Origin: Hymenobacter psychrophilus
GTDB lineage: Bacteria; Bacteroidota; Bacteroidia; Cytophagales; Hymenobacteraceae
Reading direction: 5' to 3'
Length of the DNA stretch: 64,000 nt
NCBI RefSeq assembly: GCF_900107135.1
Contig: NZ_FNOV01000012.1
Span: 105,737 to 169,736, forward strand
The translations under genes were made by a program, and so were the position numbers. Positions 1 through 8,693 of this stretch are shown here, in pieces. Under the pieces are notes generated by a model. The model did not search any database, was not told the origin of the DNA, and saw only the letters and a list, made by a program, of their open reading frames with translations. Within the stretch, counting starts at the first letter, position 1. Each line of letters begins with the position of its first letter.

Positions 1-1
1 G

Positions 2-313
2 CAGCATTTTGGGGTAACTACTGCTACCTCCCTGAGCCGGCTCACGGGTAGAACGTACTCGCTGCTGACGCTGGCCGAGCGCCTGCTCGAAAGTTTAGAG
101 CGTCGGTACCTGCAGCTGCGCGCCGGCCGGATACGCGAGCTACGCACCGACTATTTGGCAGTGCTGTACCGTTTTGAGGAGGAACACGACTACGAAGCCG
201 ATGGCCAACGGCTGCGCGGACGCATCGTAGGCGTGGATGCAGCTGGCCGGCTGGCACTGGAAACCGGCGGGCAGATGCGCCATTTTGACTTAAAGCAAAT
301 CCGGTATCTGTAG
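2..313 (+). CDS. birA: Biotin--[acetyl-CoA-carboxylase] ligase, C-terminal part (partial)
   Basis: Only the last 103 codons are present; the gene starts before the window. The enzyme attaches biotin to the carboxyl-carrier protein of acetyl-CoA carboxylase in the cytoplasm. The visible part matches the end of the BirA/LplA catalytic domain: an ATSL motif before the helix LTLAERLLESLERRY, then the small SH3-like C-terminal domain with GRIVGVDAAGRLALE and a final hydrophobic strand (MRHFDLKQIRYL). There is no DNA-binding domain in the visible part, so regulation of biotin genes cannot be judged. The family call rests on this C-terminal pattern and is fairly secure. Confidence 0.75.
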   Translation, partial: QHFGVTTATSLSRLTGRTYSLLTLAERLLESLERRYLQLRAGRIRELRTDYLAVLYRFEEEHDYEADGQRLRGRIVGVDAAGRLALETGGQMRHFDLKQIRYL

Positions 314-592
314 TTTAGCATGAAACACTACTACTACCTGCGGCTCTGGCGCAGGTTCCAAAGTAATTATTTTTTTTACGCAGACAGCAGTCTATAAACC
401 AACTATTTACGTACCTTGAAGCCCGGGGCGTTAAACCACGGGCAACCAATGGCTTCCAAGCTGTATCTGCACCCTGACTACCAGCCGCCAACCGGGTGGG
501 CACGGTAGTTGCAAATTGCCGCTCTGGCTGCTTGAAACAGCTTTTATCCGGGTCTTATTGTCCGGCTCCATCCCTACGCTCCGCTGAATGTC

Positions 593-1000
593 ATGAAATT
601 TACTCCTCGGTTTTTCACTTTCCTGCTGCTGATTCTGTGGCAATTGCCGTTGCTGGCCGCTGCTAGTTATGCGCCGCCCGCTCTGGCCAAAAGCCAGAAC
701 CCGGCCGCCGGGGTGCCTACGCTGGCAGCCCGCATGCTGACCCCAACCTTTTCGCTGGCTCCTAATCCGGCTCACGGCCTCGTTACGCTCTCAATGAGTC
801 AGTTCGCGGTTGGCACCGAATACCGGCTGCGCCTGAGTAACATTATCGGCCGCGAGGTGCGTACCGTGGCCCTACGCCCCGAAGCCGCCGACCGTGGCAT
901 GGCCCTGAATCTGGCTGACCTGCCCTCCGGCATGTACTTCTACAGCCTGCTGCAGAACGAAAAGGTGGTTTCGACCAAGCGGCTGGTACTCCAGAACTAA
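593..1000 (+). CDS. Stand-alone T9SS type A sorting-domain protein
   Basis: This 135-residue protein has a Sec signal peptide (hydrophobic stretch at residues 8-25, cleavage near AAAS), a short linker, and from about residue 52 a complete T9SS type A C-terminal sorting domain: the NPAHGLVTL entry motif, the central strand YRLRLSNIIGREV, the LNLADLPSGMYFYSL motif and the terminal KRLVLQN. In known T9SS cargo this domain directs export across the outer membrane and is cleaved by the sortase PorU. Here almost nothing precedes it, so there is no obvious passenger. It could be a very small secreted protein, a decoy or regulator of the translocon, or a remnant of a larger gene. No frameshift upstream suggests recent decay. 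Confidence 0.75.
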   Translation: MKFTPRFFTFLLLILWQLPLLAAASYAPPALAKSQNPAAGVPTLAARMLTPTFSLAPNPAHGLVTLSMSQFAVGTEYRLRLSNIIGREVRTVALRPEAADRGMALNLADLPSGMYFYSLLQNEKVVSTKRLVLQN

Positions 1001-1059
1001 TTTTCAAGGCTGTCCGCTTATGCTCAAACGAAAAGCCAACGGCTATCCGTAATTAACCC

Positions 1060-1090
1060 GAGCCCTCGCCCCTACCGGCGGGGGCTTTGT
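1060..1090 (+). terminator. Rho-independent-like hairpin after the sorting-domain gene
   Basis: The segment forms a G+C-rich stem (GAGCCCTCGCC pairing with GGCGGGGGCTT, one mismatch) with a loop of about five bases, followed by a weak T-rich stretch. It lies 60 bases after the stop codon of the sorting-domain gene. The T-tract is poor, so termination is plausible but not certain. Confidence 0.45.
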
Positions 1091-1170
1091 GCTTTTGGGC
1101 GGGTTGAGTTTGGGGGTTGCGAAGGGGTGATTTCGGGAGTTGGTTGAAGTTGGTGCGGGCGTTGGTTGAT

Positions 1171-1206
1171 TTGGGAATGCGGCTCGGTACTTATTGGCTA
1201 CTTTTG
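1171..1206 (+). promoter_or_regulatory. Candidate Bacteroidota promoter upstream of the DUF2723 gene
   Basis: TACTTTTG at 1199-1206 matches the Bacteroidota -7 box TAnnTTTG exactly. A TTG at 1171-1173 is the nearest upstream -33 candidate, but its spacing of 25 bases is longer than usual. Transcription would begin about 60 bases before the ATG at 1276. Confidence 0.45.
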
Positions 1207-1275
1207 AACTTTCGCTGACCTGCTTTCCCGATTTCCCCGCCCTTGTGCAAGCGGCGGCCCTCTCTCACTACCTAT

Positions 1276-4275
1276 ATGCGGAGTTACAAAAGCCTGAATA
1301 ACCTCGTGGGCTGGCTGGTATTTGCCCTGGCCACCGTCGTTTTCCTGATGACCCTGGAGCCCACGGCTTCGTTCTGGGACTGCGGCGAGTTCATTGCCTG
1401 CTCCTACAAGCTGCTGGTGCCCCACCCACCCGGCGCGCCCACCTTCCTGCTGCTGGGCCGGCTGTTTTCCATGCTCAGCTTCGGCGACGTAACTAAGGTG
1501 TCGATACTGGTGAACGCGCTGTCGGCGCTTAGTTCCTCCTTCACGGTGCTGTTTCTATTCTGGATCATCACCATGCTGGCCAAGAAGCTCGTTATGCATC
1601 GCCCCGGCACGCACGACGACCGGGCACTCGAGCCCACGCTTGGGCAGACGTTGCTGATCATGGGGGCGGGTGCCGTAGGTGCACTGGCCTACGCCTTCTC
1701 CGACTCGTTCTGGTTCAATGCCGAAGAGGCCGAGGTGTACGCCATGTCGTCGCTGTGTACGGCGGCGGTGGTGTGGCTGATGCTGAAGTGGGAAAACCGC
1801 GCCGACGAGTCTGATTCGGACCGCTGGCTGGTGCTCATTGCCTACGTTATCGGCTTGAGCATCGGGGTTCACTTGCTGAACCTGCTGGCCATTCCGGCGC
1901 TGGGCTTCATTTATTACTACCGCCGCACCCAGAACCCTACTATGTGGGGCGGGGTGGCCACACTGGCCATCAGCAGCGTGATTGTGGGTTTGATTCTGGC
2001 CGGCATTATTCCGGGCCTGCCCACGCTGGCGGGCGCCTTCGAGGTGTTCTTCGTAAACACCGTGGGCCTGCCCTTCAACTGGGGCATTGTAATTTTCCTA
2101 CTGCTGTTCGTGGGCCTGATCTGGTTCGGATTCCGGCAGTCGTTCCAGCGCCGCAACCGGCTGCTGAACACCGTAATGTTGGGCTTCGTGTTCATTCTGA
2201 TCGGCTATTCGAGCTACCTGATTGTGCCCATCCGCAGCTCCTACCACCCCACCATCAACGAAAACAACCCCGAGGACGTGCTCTCGTTTGTGAGCTACCT
2301 CAAGCGCGAGCAGTACGGCGACCGGCCGCTGCTCTACGGCCCCCAACTCAACGCCCAGCCGACGGCCCAAACCGAGGGCGCCCCGCGCTACGTGCGCCAG
2401 GGCGACAAGTACGTGGTGGCCGAATACCGCCCGGTGCTGGAATACCGCGCCGAGGATAAAATGCTGCTCCCGCGCATTTACAGCCCCGATCCGCTGCACG
2501 TATACAACTACCAGAAGTGGGTAGACGGCATTCAGAAGGACGTGAAGCCGACGATGGGTCAGAACCTGGCCTTCCTGTTCCGCTACCAGATGGGCCACAT
2601 GTTCTGGCGCTACTTTATGTGGAACTACGTGGGCCGCGAGGGCGACCTGCAGCAGTCGGGCATTCTGTGGGGCAGCGCCGATGGCAATGGCCTGCCGGCC
2701 CGGGTAGCCGACAGCCCGGCCCGCAACGCTTTCTTCGCCCTGCCGCTGATTCTGGGCCTGTTGGGCCTGTTTTTCCACATCCGCCGCGACGGCCGCAACG
2801 CCTTTATCGTGGGCCTGCTGTTCCTGTTCACGGGCCTGGCCATCGTGCTCTACCTTAATCAGCCCCCCATCGAGCCCCGCGAGCGGGACTACACCTTTGC
2901 GGGAGCCACCTTTGCTTTCGCCATCTGGATTGGCCTGGGTGTGCTGGCCCTGGCCGAGCTGCTCCAATCCGTGCTTAAGGCCGATACCACCCGCGCCGGC
3001 GTGGTGACGCTGGCCGGCCTGGTAGTACCGGGCATTATGGTGACCCAGGGCTGGGACGACCACGACCGCTCTGACCGTTACCTGTCGGTCGATTCGGCCA
3101 AGAACCTGCTGAACTCCTGCGCCCCGAACGCCATTCTGTTCACCAACGGCGACAACGACACCTTCCCGCTTTGGTACGCCCAGGAGGTGGAGGGCATCCG
3201 CACCGATGTGCGCGTGGCCGTACTCAGCTACCTGAACACCGACTGGTACATCGACCAGATGAAGCGCCGCTCCTATAAATCGGAGCCGCTGCCGATTTCG
3301 ATGGAAAACAAGGACTACAAGCAGGGCACCAACGACTACCTGCCCTACGCCGAAAACCCGGCCGTGCCGGCCGTGGATGTCCGCCAGTTTATGCAGCTCG
3401 TGGCAGCTAATAGCCCCCTGCTGCAGGTGAGCTACGGCGACGGCAAAAACCTGCTTTCCTTTCCCTCACGCAACTTCTACCTGCCCATCGATACGGCGGC
3501 CGTGGCCAAATCGGGCCTCTTGCCGGCCGACCGGCGCAAGCAGCTGGTACCGCAGATGGAATGGAACGTGGGCAAGAGTGCCATCGAGAAGAAAAGTCTC
3601 GTTATTCTGGACATTCTGGCTACCAACAACTGGAAGCGGCCGGTATACTTCTCGAGTACCGTCGACTCGCGCGACTTTATGGGCCTGCAGCCCTACTTCC
3701 AGCTGGAGGGCATGGCCTACCGCATTCTGCCGGCCCGCGACCCCAACTACGACCCCAAAAACGGCTCTGCCAACGAGGGCTATGTGGAAACGGGCCTGAT
3801 GTACGAGAAGCTGATGAAGACCTTCGCTTACCGTGGCCTCGACAACCCCGGCATTTTCTACGACGAAAACAACCTGCGCTTCCCGGCCAACTACCGCGAC
3901 AAATTCTCGCGCTTAGCCGACGCGCTGCTGATTCAGGGCGATAAAGTGCGGGCCAGGCAGGTGCTCAATAAAATGTTCGAGGTAATGCCCGATAAAGCCA
4001 TTCCCTACGATTATTATGTACCCCAGTTCATTCCGGCGCTGATAGCGGTGGGCGAGCAGCAGCGGGCCAACGAAATTATGGATACCATGACCAACCGCGC
4101 CGAGCGGGGCCTGGCTTACTACAGCACCCACAACCAGGCCCTGTTCGATCAGGAATTCAACACCTACCTGATGACGCTCAACAGCATCGGGCGCGCCGCC
4201 GAGGAAATTGGCGACCAAAAACGGGCCGAGCGGGCCATTCGACTCTTGCAGCAATACTATACTCCGCGCCAGTAG
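1276..4275 (+). CDS. DUF2723 / GT117-family polytopic membrane protein
   Basis: This 999-residue protein belongs to the DUF2723 family, which is classed as glycosyltransferase family 117 and resembles protein O-mannosyltransferases. The N-terminal third contains many membrane helices and the signature FWDCGEF (about residues 33-39) followed by HPPGAP (about 50-55), a luminal acidic-loop arrangement typical of GT-C enzymes. Further conserved features are PRERDYTFAG (about 532) and NGDNDTFPLWYAQ (about 624). The C-terminal 300 residues are soluble and look TPR-like near the end. A glycosylation role for exported proteins is known or suspected for the family; the substrate here is unknown. A TTG at 1243 in frame would add eleven residues, but ATG 1276 (MRSYKSLNN) is the better start. 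Confidence 0.85.
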   Translation: MRSYKSLNNLVGWLVFALATVVFLMTLEPTASFWDCGEFIACSYKLLVPHPPGAPTFLLLGRLFSMLSFGDVTKVSILVNALSALSSSFTVLFLFWIITMLAKKLVMHRPGTHDDRALEPTLGQTLLIMGAGAVGALAYAFSDSFWFNAEEAEVYAMSSLCTAAVVWLMLKWENRADESDSDRWLVLIAYVIGLSIGVHLLNLLAIPALGFIYYYRRTQNPTMWGGVATLAISSVIVGLILAGIIPGLPTLAGAFEVFFVNTVGLPFNWGIVIFLLLFVGLIWFGFRQSFQRRNRLLNTVMLGFVFILIGYSSYLIVPIRSSYHPTINENNPEDVLSFVSYLKREQYGDRPLLYGPQLNAQPTAQTEGAPRYVRQGDKYVVAEYRPVLEYRAEDKMLLPRIYSPDPLHVYNYQKWVDGIQKDVKPTMGQNLAFLFRYQMGHMFWRYFMWNYVGREGDLQQSGILWGSADGNGLPARVADSPARNAFFALPLILGLLGLFFHIRRDGRNAFIVGLLFLFTGLAIVLYLNQPPIEPRERDYTFAGATFAFAIWIGLGVLALAELLQSVLKADTTRAGVVTLAGLVVPGIMVTQGWDDHDRSDRYLSVDSAKNLLNSCAPNAILFTNGDNDTFPLWYAQEVEGIRTDVRVAVLSYLNTDWYIDQMKRRSYKSEPLPISMENKDYKQGTNDYLPYAENPAVPAVDVRQFMQLVAANSPLLQVSYGDGKNLLSFPSRNFYLPIDTAAVAKSGLLPADRRKQLVPQMEWNVGKSAIEKKSLVILDILATNNWKRPVYFSSTVDSRDFMGLQPYFQLEGMAYRILPARDPNYDPKNGSANEGYVETGLMYEKLMKTFAYRGLDNPGIFYDENNLRFPANYRDKFSRLADALLIQGDKVRARQVLNKMFEVMPDKAIPYDYYVPQFIPALIAVGEQQRANEIMDTMTNRAERGLAYYSTHNQALFDQEFNTYLMTLNSIGRAAEEIGDQKRAERAIRLLQQYYTPRQ

Positions 4276-4295
4276 TGCACGGTTTTTGAGCGGTG

Positions 4296-4329
4296 AAGCC
4301 GGCTCCGGGAACGGGGCCGGCTTTTTTTT
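4296..4329 (+). terminator. Terminator after the DUF2723 gene
   Basis: AAGCCGGC at 4296-4303 pairs with GCCGGCTT at 4315-4322 and is followed by a run of seven to eight T residues ending at 4329. The hairpin lies 20 bases after the stop codon and is a classical intrinsic terminator. Confidence 0.8.
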
Positions 4330-4357
4330 AGCTGTTAGCTGACAGCTATTAGCTTGC
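4330..4357. repeat. AGCTGTTAGC-type degenerate repeat
   Basis: Short alternating units (AGCTGTTAGCTGACAGCTA and TTAGCTTGCAGCT) occupy the space between the terminator and the next gene. The same units recur at 15145-15164, 36343-36374 and 40462-40540. They form weak local hairpins. Their function is unknown. Confidence 0.5.
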
Positions 4358-4413
4358 AGCTGCGTTCATATAAAGAGAAGCAAATTGTCAACTGCTACCA
4401 TTTTATCCTGCTT

Positions 4414-5628
4414 ATGAAAAACCTGACCTCCCTTCTACTGCTGCTGTTGACTTTGCTTATTGCGGGGCCGTTGCAGGCCGCCCCGCGCCGCGACTTTGCC
4501 AGCCAGTACCGGCCAGGGCTTACTATTGAAGTGGATACCCGCCGCGAGGGCGACAGCCTGCGCGTGTACCTGCGGTTTCCAAACCGGAATGCGCTGCGGC
4601 GTGGGTTTCCGCTGCACGTGATGGGTTGGGCCGATTTCAATGCCCGCAAACCCAGCTGGCAGGATACTGTGCGCCGGACAACCCGCCAGCAGCTACCCAG
4701 CGGCGACGCGGCCCTGCTCAACTTTGCGCTGCCACTGAGCCGCTTAGCAGGGACGCAGGCCCTGAGCATGGCCATCGGGCCGGCCGAGGATGCACTGAGC
4801 GGCGACGCGGCCTGGCTGCGCCTGACGCCGGAGAACCTCAACCGCAGCTTTGTGTTGCTCGACTCAATGAGCCAGCCGCTGATGCGCCGCTACGTGCGGG
4901 CCCGGGAGGTGTTTGGCGTGGCAGCCTACGCCCCCGGCCAAACCCTGAATGTGTACCGCTACCCGCTAAGCTCGCTGGCCGCGGCGCCACCTATGGCGTC
5001 TACCAACATTCTGGGCCAGCAGCCGCGCACGCTGGGGCTTCAGGATTCGGCCCGCTTCAACGCCGACCAGCTGTTGCGGTTGCCCGTGGGCCTGTACCTG
5101 CTGCGCCTGGGCAACCGGGGGCCGCAACTGGGGCTGCTGGTAGAAGAAAATCAGTTTCCCAAGCTCACCTCGGCCGACGAACTGATTGCCCCGCTGATTT
5201 ACGTTTCGACTTCGCAGGAGCGGCAGAAGCTGTTTGATGCCCCCGACCCCAAAAAGGCGGTTGACTATTTCTGGCTCGGCGTAGCCAACGACGACCAGGA
5301 CCAGGCGCGCCAGCTGATTCGCATGTTTTATGGCCGGGTGATAACGGCCAACCAATTTTTTACGGCTCACAAAGCCGGTTGGCTTACCGACCGCGGCATG
5401 CTGTACGTGGTGCTGGGGCCTCCCGAAACCGTATATCGCAACGGCAACGAGGAGCGGTGGGTGTACCGTGGCGGCCAGTCGCAGGTGGGCACGTTTATCT
5501 TCCGCGCCAAACCCAGTACCTTTGCGGCTGACAACTATGAACTGGTGCGCCGTCCTGAGCATGAATATCTCTGGTATGCCGCCGTGGAGCAATGGAGAAA
5601 AGGACGAACCGCCCAGCCCGGCCGCTAA
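4414..5628 (+). CDS. GWxTD domain-containing exported protein
   Basis: The 404-residue protein has a Sec signal peptide (MKNLTSLLLLLLTLLIAG, cleavage near LQA-APR) and near residue 321 the GWLTD motif followed by RGMLYVVLGPP, the signature of the Bacteroidota GWxTD domain. The preceding part is beta-rich without a recognised domain. The molecular role of the family is not established. ATG 4414 is chosen because it gives an immediate signal peptide; the longer in-frame TTG at 4354 falls inside a repeat. The last 37 bases overlap the start of rlmB, so the two genes are translationally close, although no functional link is known. Confidence 0.8.
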   Translation: MKNLTSLLLLLLTLLIAGPLQAAPRRDFASQYRPGLTIEVDTRREGDSLRVYLRFPNRNALRRGFPLHVMGWADFNARKPSWQDTVRRTTRQQLPSGDAALLNFALPLSRLAGTQALSMAIGPAEDALSGDAAWLRLTPENLNRSFVLLDSMSQPLMRRYVRAREVFGVAAYAPGQTLNVYRYPLSSLAAAPPMASTNILGQQPRTLGLQDSARFNADQLLRLPVGLYLLRLGNRGPQLGLLVEENQFPKLTSADELIAPLIYVSTSQERQKLFDAPDPKKAVDYFWLGVANDDQDQARQLIRMFYGRVITANQFFTAHKAGWLTDRGMLYVVLGPPETVYRNGNEERWVYRGGQSQVGTFIFRAKPSTFAADNYELVRRPEHEYLWYAAVEQWRKGRTAQPGR

Positions 5629-6668
5629 CTGAACGCCGCCAATATTTCGACTCGCAGAACCGCCCCGTGCCTAACCGCCGCAACCCGCGCGAGGACCAGG
5701 GGCGCGACGAAGCCCCCCGCTTCGAGCGCAGCCGCGCCGATGACGGCCGCACCGACGAGCAGTTCGGTGAGCCGCGCCGCCGCGACGAGGAGCGTCCTGA
5801 AGGTCGCCGCGACGAAGGCAGCTACCGGGAGGGTAGCAACCGCGAAGAGGGCCGCCGGCCGTCTTCCTCCACTTCCTCCGACAAGCCCCGCTACCCCCAC
5901 CGCCCGGCCCAGGACCGCAGCATTGACATGATTTTCGGGTTACGCCCGATTCTGGAGGCACTGAGTGCGGGCCGCACGCTGGACAAGATATTCCTGCTGC
6001 GCGCCACCAAGAACTCCATGACCCAGGACATCAACGCCCTGGCCCGCGAGGCCAACGTGCCCGTGTCGATGGTGCCGGTGGAGAAGCTCGACAACATCAC
6101 CCGCAAGAACCACCAGGGCGCGGTAGCTTTCGTATCGCCCATCGACTACATGCCGCTGGACAACATTCTGGCCGGGCTGTATGAGGAGGGTAAAACGCCC
6201 TTGCTGCTGGTACTCGACCGGATTACCGACGTGCGTAACTTTGGCTCGATTGCCCGGAACGCCGAGTGCTTGGGCGTGCACGCCATTGTGGTGCCCAGCC
6301 ACGGCGCGGCCCAGATCAACGGCGACGCGCTCAAAACTTCGGCCGGCGCCCTCAACCTGATTCCGGTCTGCCGCGAGCACAACCTCAAGCAAACCCTCAC
6401 GTTCCTGCGCGAATCGGGCGTGCAGGTGGTGGCCTGTACCGAGAAGTCGGACGCCAGCCTGGAAGCAGAAACGGTGGATTTGACCGGCCCGCTAGCCATT
6501 CTGATGGGCTCCGAGGAAGACGGCATCAGCCCCGAGTACCTGCGCCTCGCCGACCACAAGCTCCGCATCCCGATGGCCGGCCAGATTAGCTCCCTGAACG
6601 TGTCGGTGGCCAGCGGCATTATGCTGTACGAGGTGCTCCGCCAGCGGCTGGGGGCAGTTAAGGAGTAA
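5592..6668 (+). CDS. rlmB: 23S rRNA (guanosine-2'-O)-methyltransferase, SpoU/TrmH family
   Basis: This 358-residue enzyme is an RlmB/TrmH-type SPOUT methyltransferase, expected to methylate the ribose of a guanosine in 23S rRNA using S-adenosylmethionine. The C-terminal 245 residues carry all three SpoU motifs: DRITDVRNFGSIARNAE (about 209-225), LMGSEEDGIS (about 304-313) and LNVSVASGIMLYE (about 335-347), forming the trefoil-knot cofactor site. Residues 1-110 are a low-complexity Arg/Glu/Ser-rich extension absent from the E. coli enzyme; such tails occur in Bacteroidota homologues and may bind RNA. The start overlaps the GWxTD gene. A 45-bp hairpin follows directly. Confidence 0.9.
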   Translation: MEKRTNRPARPLTERRQYFDSQNRPVPNRRNPREDQGRDEAPRFERSRADDGRTDEQFGEPRRRDEERPEGRRDEGSYREGSNREEGRRPSSSTSSDKPRYPHRPAQDRSIDMIFGLRPILEALSAGRTLDKIFLLRATKNSMTQDINALAREANVPVSMVPVEKLDNITRKNHQGAVAFVSPIDYMPLDNILAGLYEEGKTPLLLVLDRITDVRNFGSIARNAECLGVHAIVVPSHGAAQINGDALKTSAGALNLIPVCREHNLKQTLTFLRESGVQVVACTEKSDASLEAETVDLTGPLAILMGSEEDGISPEYLRLADHKLRIPMAGQISSLNVSVASGIMLYEVLRQRLGAVKE

Positions 6669-6672
6669 AGAA

Positions 6673-6772
6673 GATTAAAAAAGGCAGTCATCCTGAGCGC
6701 AGCGAAGGACCTATAGAAAAGCTATTCTCTATAGGTCCTTCGCTGCGCTCAGGATGACTGCCTTTTTTAATC
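6673..6772. repeat. 45-bp perfect hairpin with REP-like core, bidirectional terminator
   Basis: Positions 6673-6717 and 6728-6772 are perfect reverse complements over 45 bases with a 10-base loop. The outer part supplies A/T runs on both sides (TTAAAAAAGGCAG and its complement), so it can terminate both convergent genes. The inner part contains GTCATCCTGAGCGCAGCGAA, the core of a dispersed repeat family also found at 34852, 51985 and 60178. Confidence 0.8.
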
Positions 6773-6776
6773 CCCT

Positions 6777-7160
6777 TCACGACAGCAGCCCCGCTTGTTT
6801 GGCAGCGGCCAGTAGCTGGGGGGCGTTTTTGAGCGTGGCGGCCACGAAGCGCTTGCCGGATTCCTTTACCTCGTCGCGGCTTACTTCGTGGGCTTCCTCG
6901 CGCACGAACTCGCTTAGCTGCCGGAAAGCCTCGCGTAGCGCCTGATGCCGGGGCTGCTCGGCCCGCAACTGCTCCTGCACCAAGGCCAGCTGCTCGCGGA
7001 TTTTCTCGCGGCGCGAGCTGAACACGGAGTTGTGGCCGACGTGCGGACGGATGTGCTCCACCAGTTCCAGCAGCGGCCGCAGGCGGTGGGCAGTGGCCAG
7101 GGCCGAGTCGGCGAGGTGGTCGCGCTTGCGTAGCGGCGGGGTGGAATCGGGCGGAAGCAT
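6777..7160 (-). CDS. Small helical protein of unknown function
   Basis: I do not recognise this 127-residue protein. It is hydrophilic, rich in Arg, Glu, Ala and Leu, and predicted to be almost entirely alpha-helical, with a charged central segment (SSRREKIREQLALVQEQLRA) that could form a coiled coil. It has no signal peptide or membrane segment. ATG 7160 (MLPPDSTPPL) is preferred over an in-frame TTG at 7199. It stands alone between rlmB and icd and converges on rlmB across the long hairpin. Codon use matches its neighbours, so it is probably a real gene. Confidence 0.6.
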   Translation of the reverse strand: MLPPDSTPPLRKRDHLADSALATAHRLRPLLELVEHIRPHVGHNSVFSSRREKIREQLALVQEQLRAEQPRHQALREAFRQLSEFVREEAHEVSRDEVKESGKRFVAATLKNAPQLLAAAKQAGLLS

Positions 7161-7368
7161 GCGGGGCGGATCAGGAGAAGCGGCGGGCAGGCCAGGCAAG
7201 CCCAGCGGGGACTGAAAGTACGCTTAAAGCCGGCAAATTGGCAACCGAAGGCAGCTCGGCCAAAACCTTGCACCGCCTTTAGCCGGTTATGATGCGGCAG
7301 CCATGCGCGGGCTTACTATCTTGCCGCCGGCGCAGGCCGCATCAGTACACTTTCACTTTCCCCAACCC

Positions 7369-8601
7369 ATGACTAAAATTAAGGTAGCCAATCCGGTAGT
7401 TGAGCTCGACGGCGACGAGATGACGCGCATCATCTGGAAGTTCATCAAGGACAAGTTGATTACGCCGTACCTCGAGCTCGATATCAAGTATTACGACTTG
7501 GGCATTGAGTACCGCGACGAAACCAACGACCAGGTAACCATCGACGCCGCTAACGCCATCAAGCAGTATGGCGTGGGCATCAAGTGCGCTACCATCACGC
7601 CCGACGAGGAGCGGGTAGTGGAGTTCGGCCTCAAGCAGATGTGGAAGTCGCCGAACGGCACGATCCGCAATATTCTGGATGGCACCGTGTTCCGCGAACC
7701 GATTGTAATGAGCAACGTGCCCCGACTCGTACCCAACTGGACGGCCCCGATCTGCATCGGCCGCCACGCGTTCGGCGACCAGTACAAGGCCACCGATTTC
7801 GTGACCAAGGGCAAGGGTAAGCTCACCGTGACCTTCACGCCCGAAGACGGCGGCGAGGAGCAGTCGTTTGAGGTCTACAACTTTAAGGGCGACGGCGTGG
7901 CGTTGGCCATGTACAACACCGACGAGAGCATCCGCGGCTTCGCCCACGCCTGCTTCAACCAGGCCCTGAGCAAAGGCTGGCCGCTGTACCTGAGCACCAA
8001 AAATACCATCCTCAAGAAGTACGACGGCCGCTTCAAGGACATCTTTCAGGAGATTTACGAGCAGGATTATACCGCCAAGTTTCAGGAAGCCGGCATCACC
8101 TACGAGCACCGGCTGATTGATGACATGGTGGCCTCGGCCCTGAAATGGCACGGCAACTTCGTGTGGGCCTGCAAAAACTACGACGGCGACGTGCAGTCCG
8201 ACACGGTGGCCCAGGGCTTCGGCTCGCTGGGTTTGATGACGTCGGTGCTGGTAACGCCCGACGGCGACACGATGGAAGCCGAAGCCGCCCACGGCACCGT
8301 AACGCGCCATTACCGCGACCATCAAAAAGGCAAGCCCACGAGCACCAACCCCATCGCCAGCATCTTCGCTTGGACACGCGGCCTGGAGTTCCGCGGCAAG
8401 CTCGATAACAACCAGGAACTGATTGATTTCTGCCACACCCTGGAAGCTGTGTGCATTGAAACCGTAGAAAGCGGCAAAATGACCAAGGATCTGGCCGTCT
8501 GCATCCACGGCAACAAAGTGGAGCACGGCCGCGACTACCTCTACACCGAAGAGTTCCTGGCCGCTTTGGACGAGAATTTGAAAGCAAAACTGGCCAAATA
8601 G
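7369..8601 (+). CDS. icd: NADP-dependent isocitrate dehydrogenase (dimeric, eukaryotic-like type)
   Basis: This 410-residue enzyme oxidises isocitrate to 2-oxoglutarate and CO2 with reduction of NADP in the TCA cycle. It aligns along its whole length with the homodimeric eukaryotic-type IDH: VVELDGDEMTRIIW near the N-terminus, TIRNILDGTVFREPI (about 98-112) with substrate-binding residues, YDGDVQSDTVAQGFGSLGLM (about 270-289) with the metal-binding aspartates, and EAAHGTVTRHYRDH with the NADP-specific His/Arg residues. It is not the E. coli Icd type. ATG 7369 (MTKIKVANP) is the family start; the in-frame ATG at 7303 would add an unsupported 22-residue leader. Confidence 0.95.
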   Translation: MTKIKVANPVVELDGDEMTRIIWKFIKDKLITPYLELDIKYYDLGIEYRDETNDQVTIDAANAIKQYGVGIKCATITPDEERVVEFGLKQMWKSPNGTIRNILDGTVFREPIVMSNVPRLVPNWTAPICIGRHAFGDQYKATDFVTKGKGKLTVTFTPEDGGEEQSFEVYNFKGDGVALAMYNTDESIRGFAHACFNQALSKGWPLYLSTKNTILKKYDGRFKDIFQEIYEQDYTAKFQEAGITYEHRLIDDMVASALKWHGNFVWACKNYDGDVQSDTVAQGFGSLGLMTSVLVTPDGDTMEAEAAHGTVTRHYRDHQKGKPTSTNPIASIFAWTRGLEFRGKLDNNQELIDFCHTLEAVCIETVESGKMTKDLAVCIHGNKVEHGRDYLYTEEFLAALDENLKAKLAK

Positions 8602-8613
8602 CGCATAGTTACC

Positions 8614-8682
8614 AGTTGATAAGGCATAGAAAAGCCTGTTATCCGTTGCTTGGATAACAGGCTTTTCTATGCCCTATCAACT
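8614..8682. terminator. Bidirectional terminator hairpin between icd and manC
   Basis: Positions 8614-8644 and 8652-8682 are reverse complements with one mismatch and a loop of about seven bases. The stem contains AAAAGCC/GGCTTTT, giving T runs in both orientations, and it lies between two convergent genes. Confidence 0.8.
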
Positions 8683-8693
8683 ATGTTCTAAAA

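Noticed and set aside
7342..8526. 394-codon minus-strand frame opposite icd
   Set aside because: It lies wholly inside icd in antisense and its translation shows no family resemblance.
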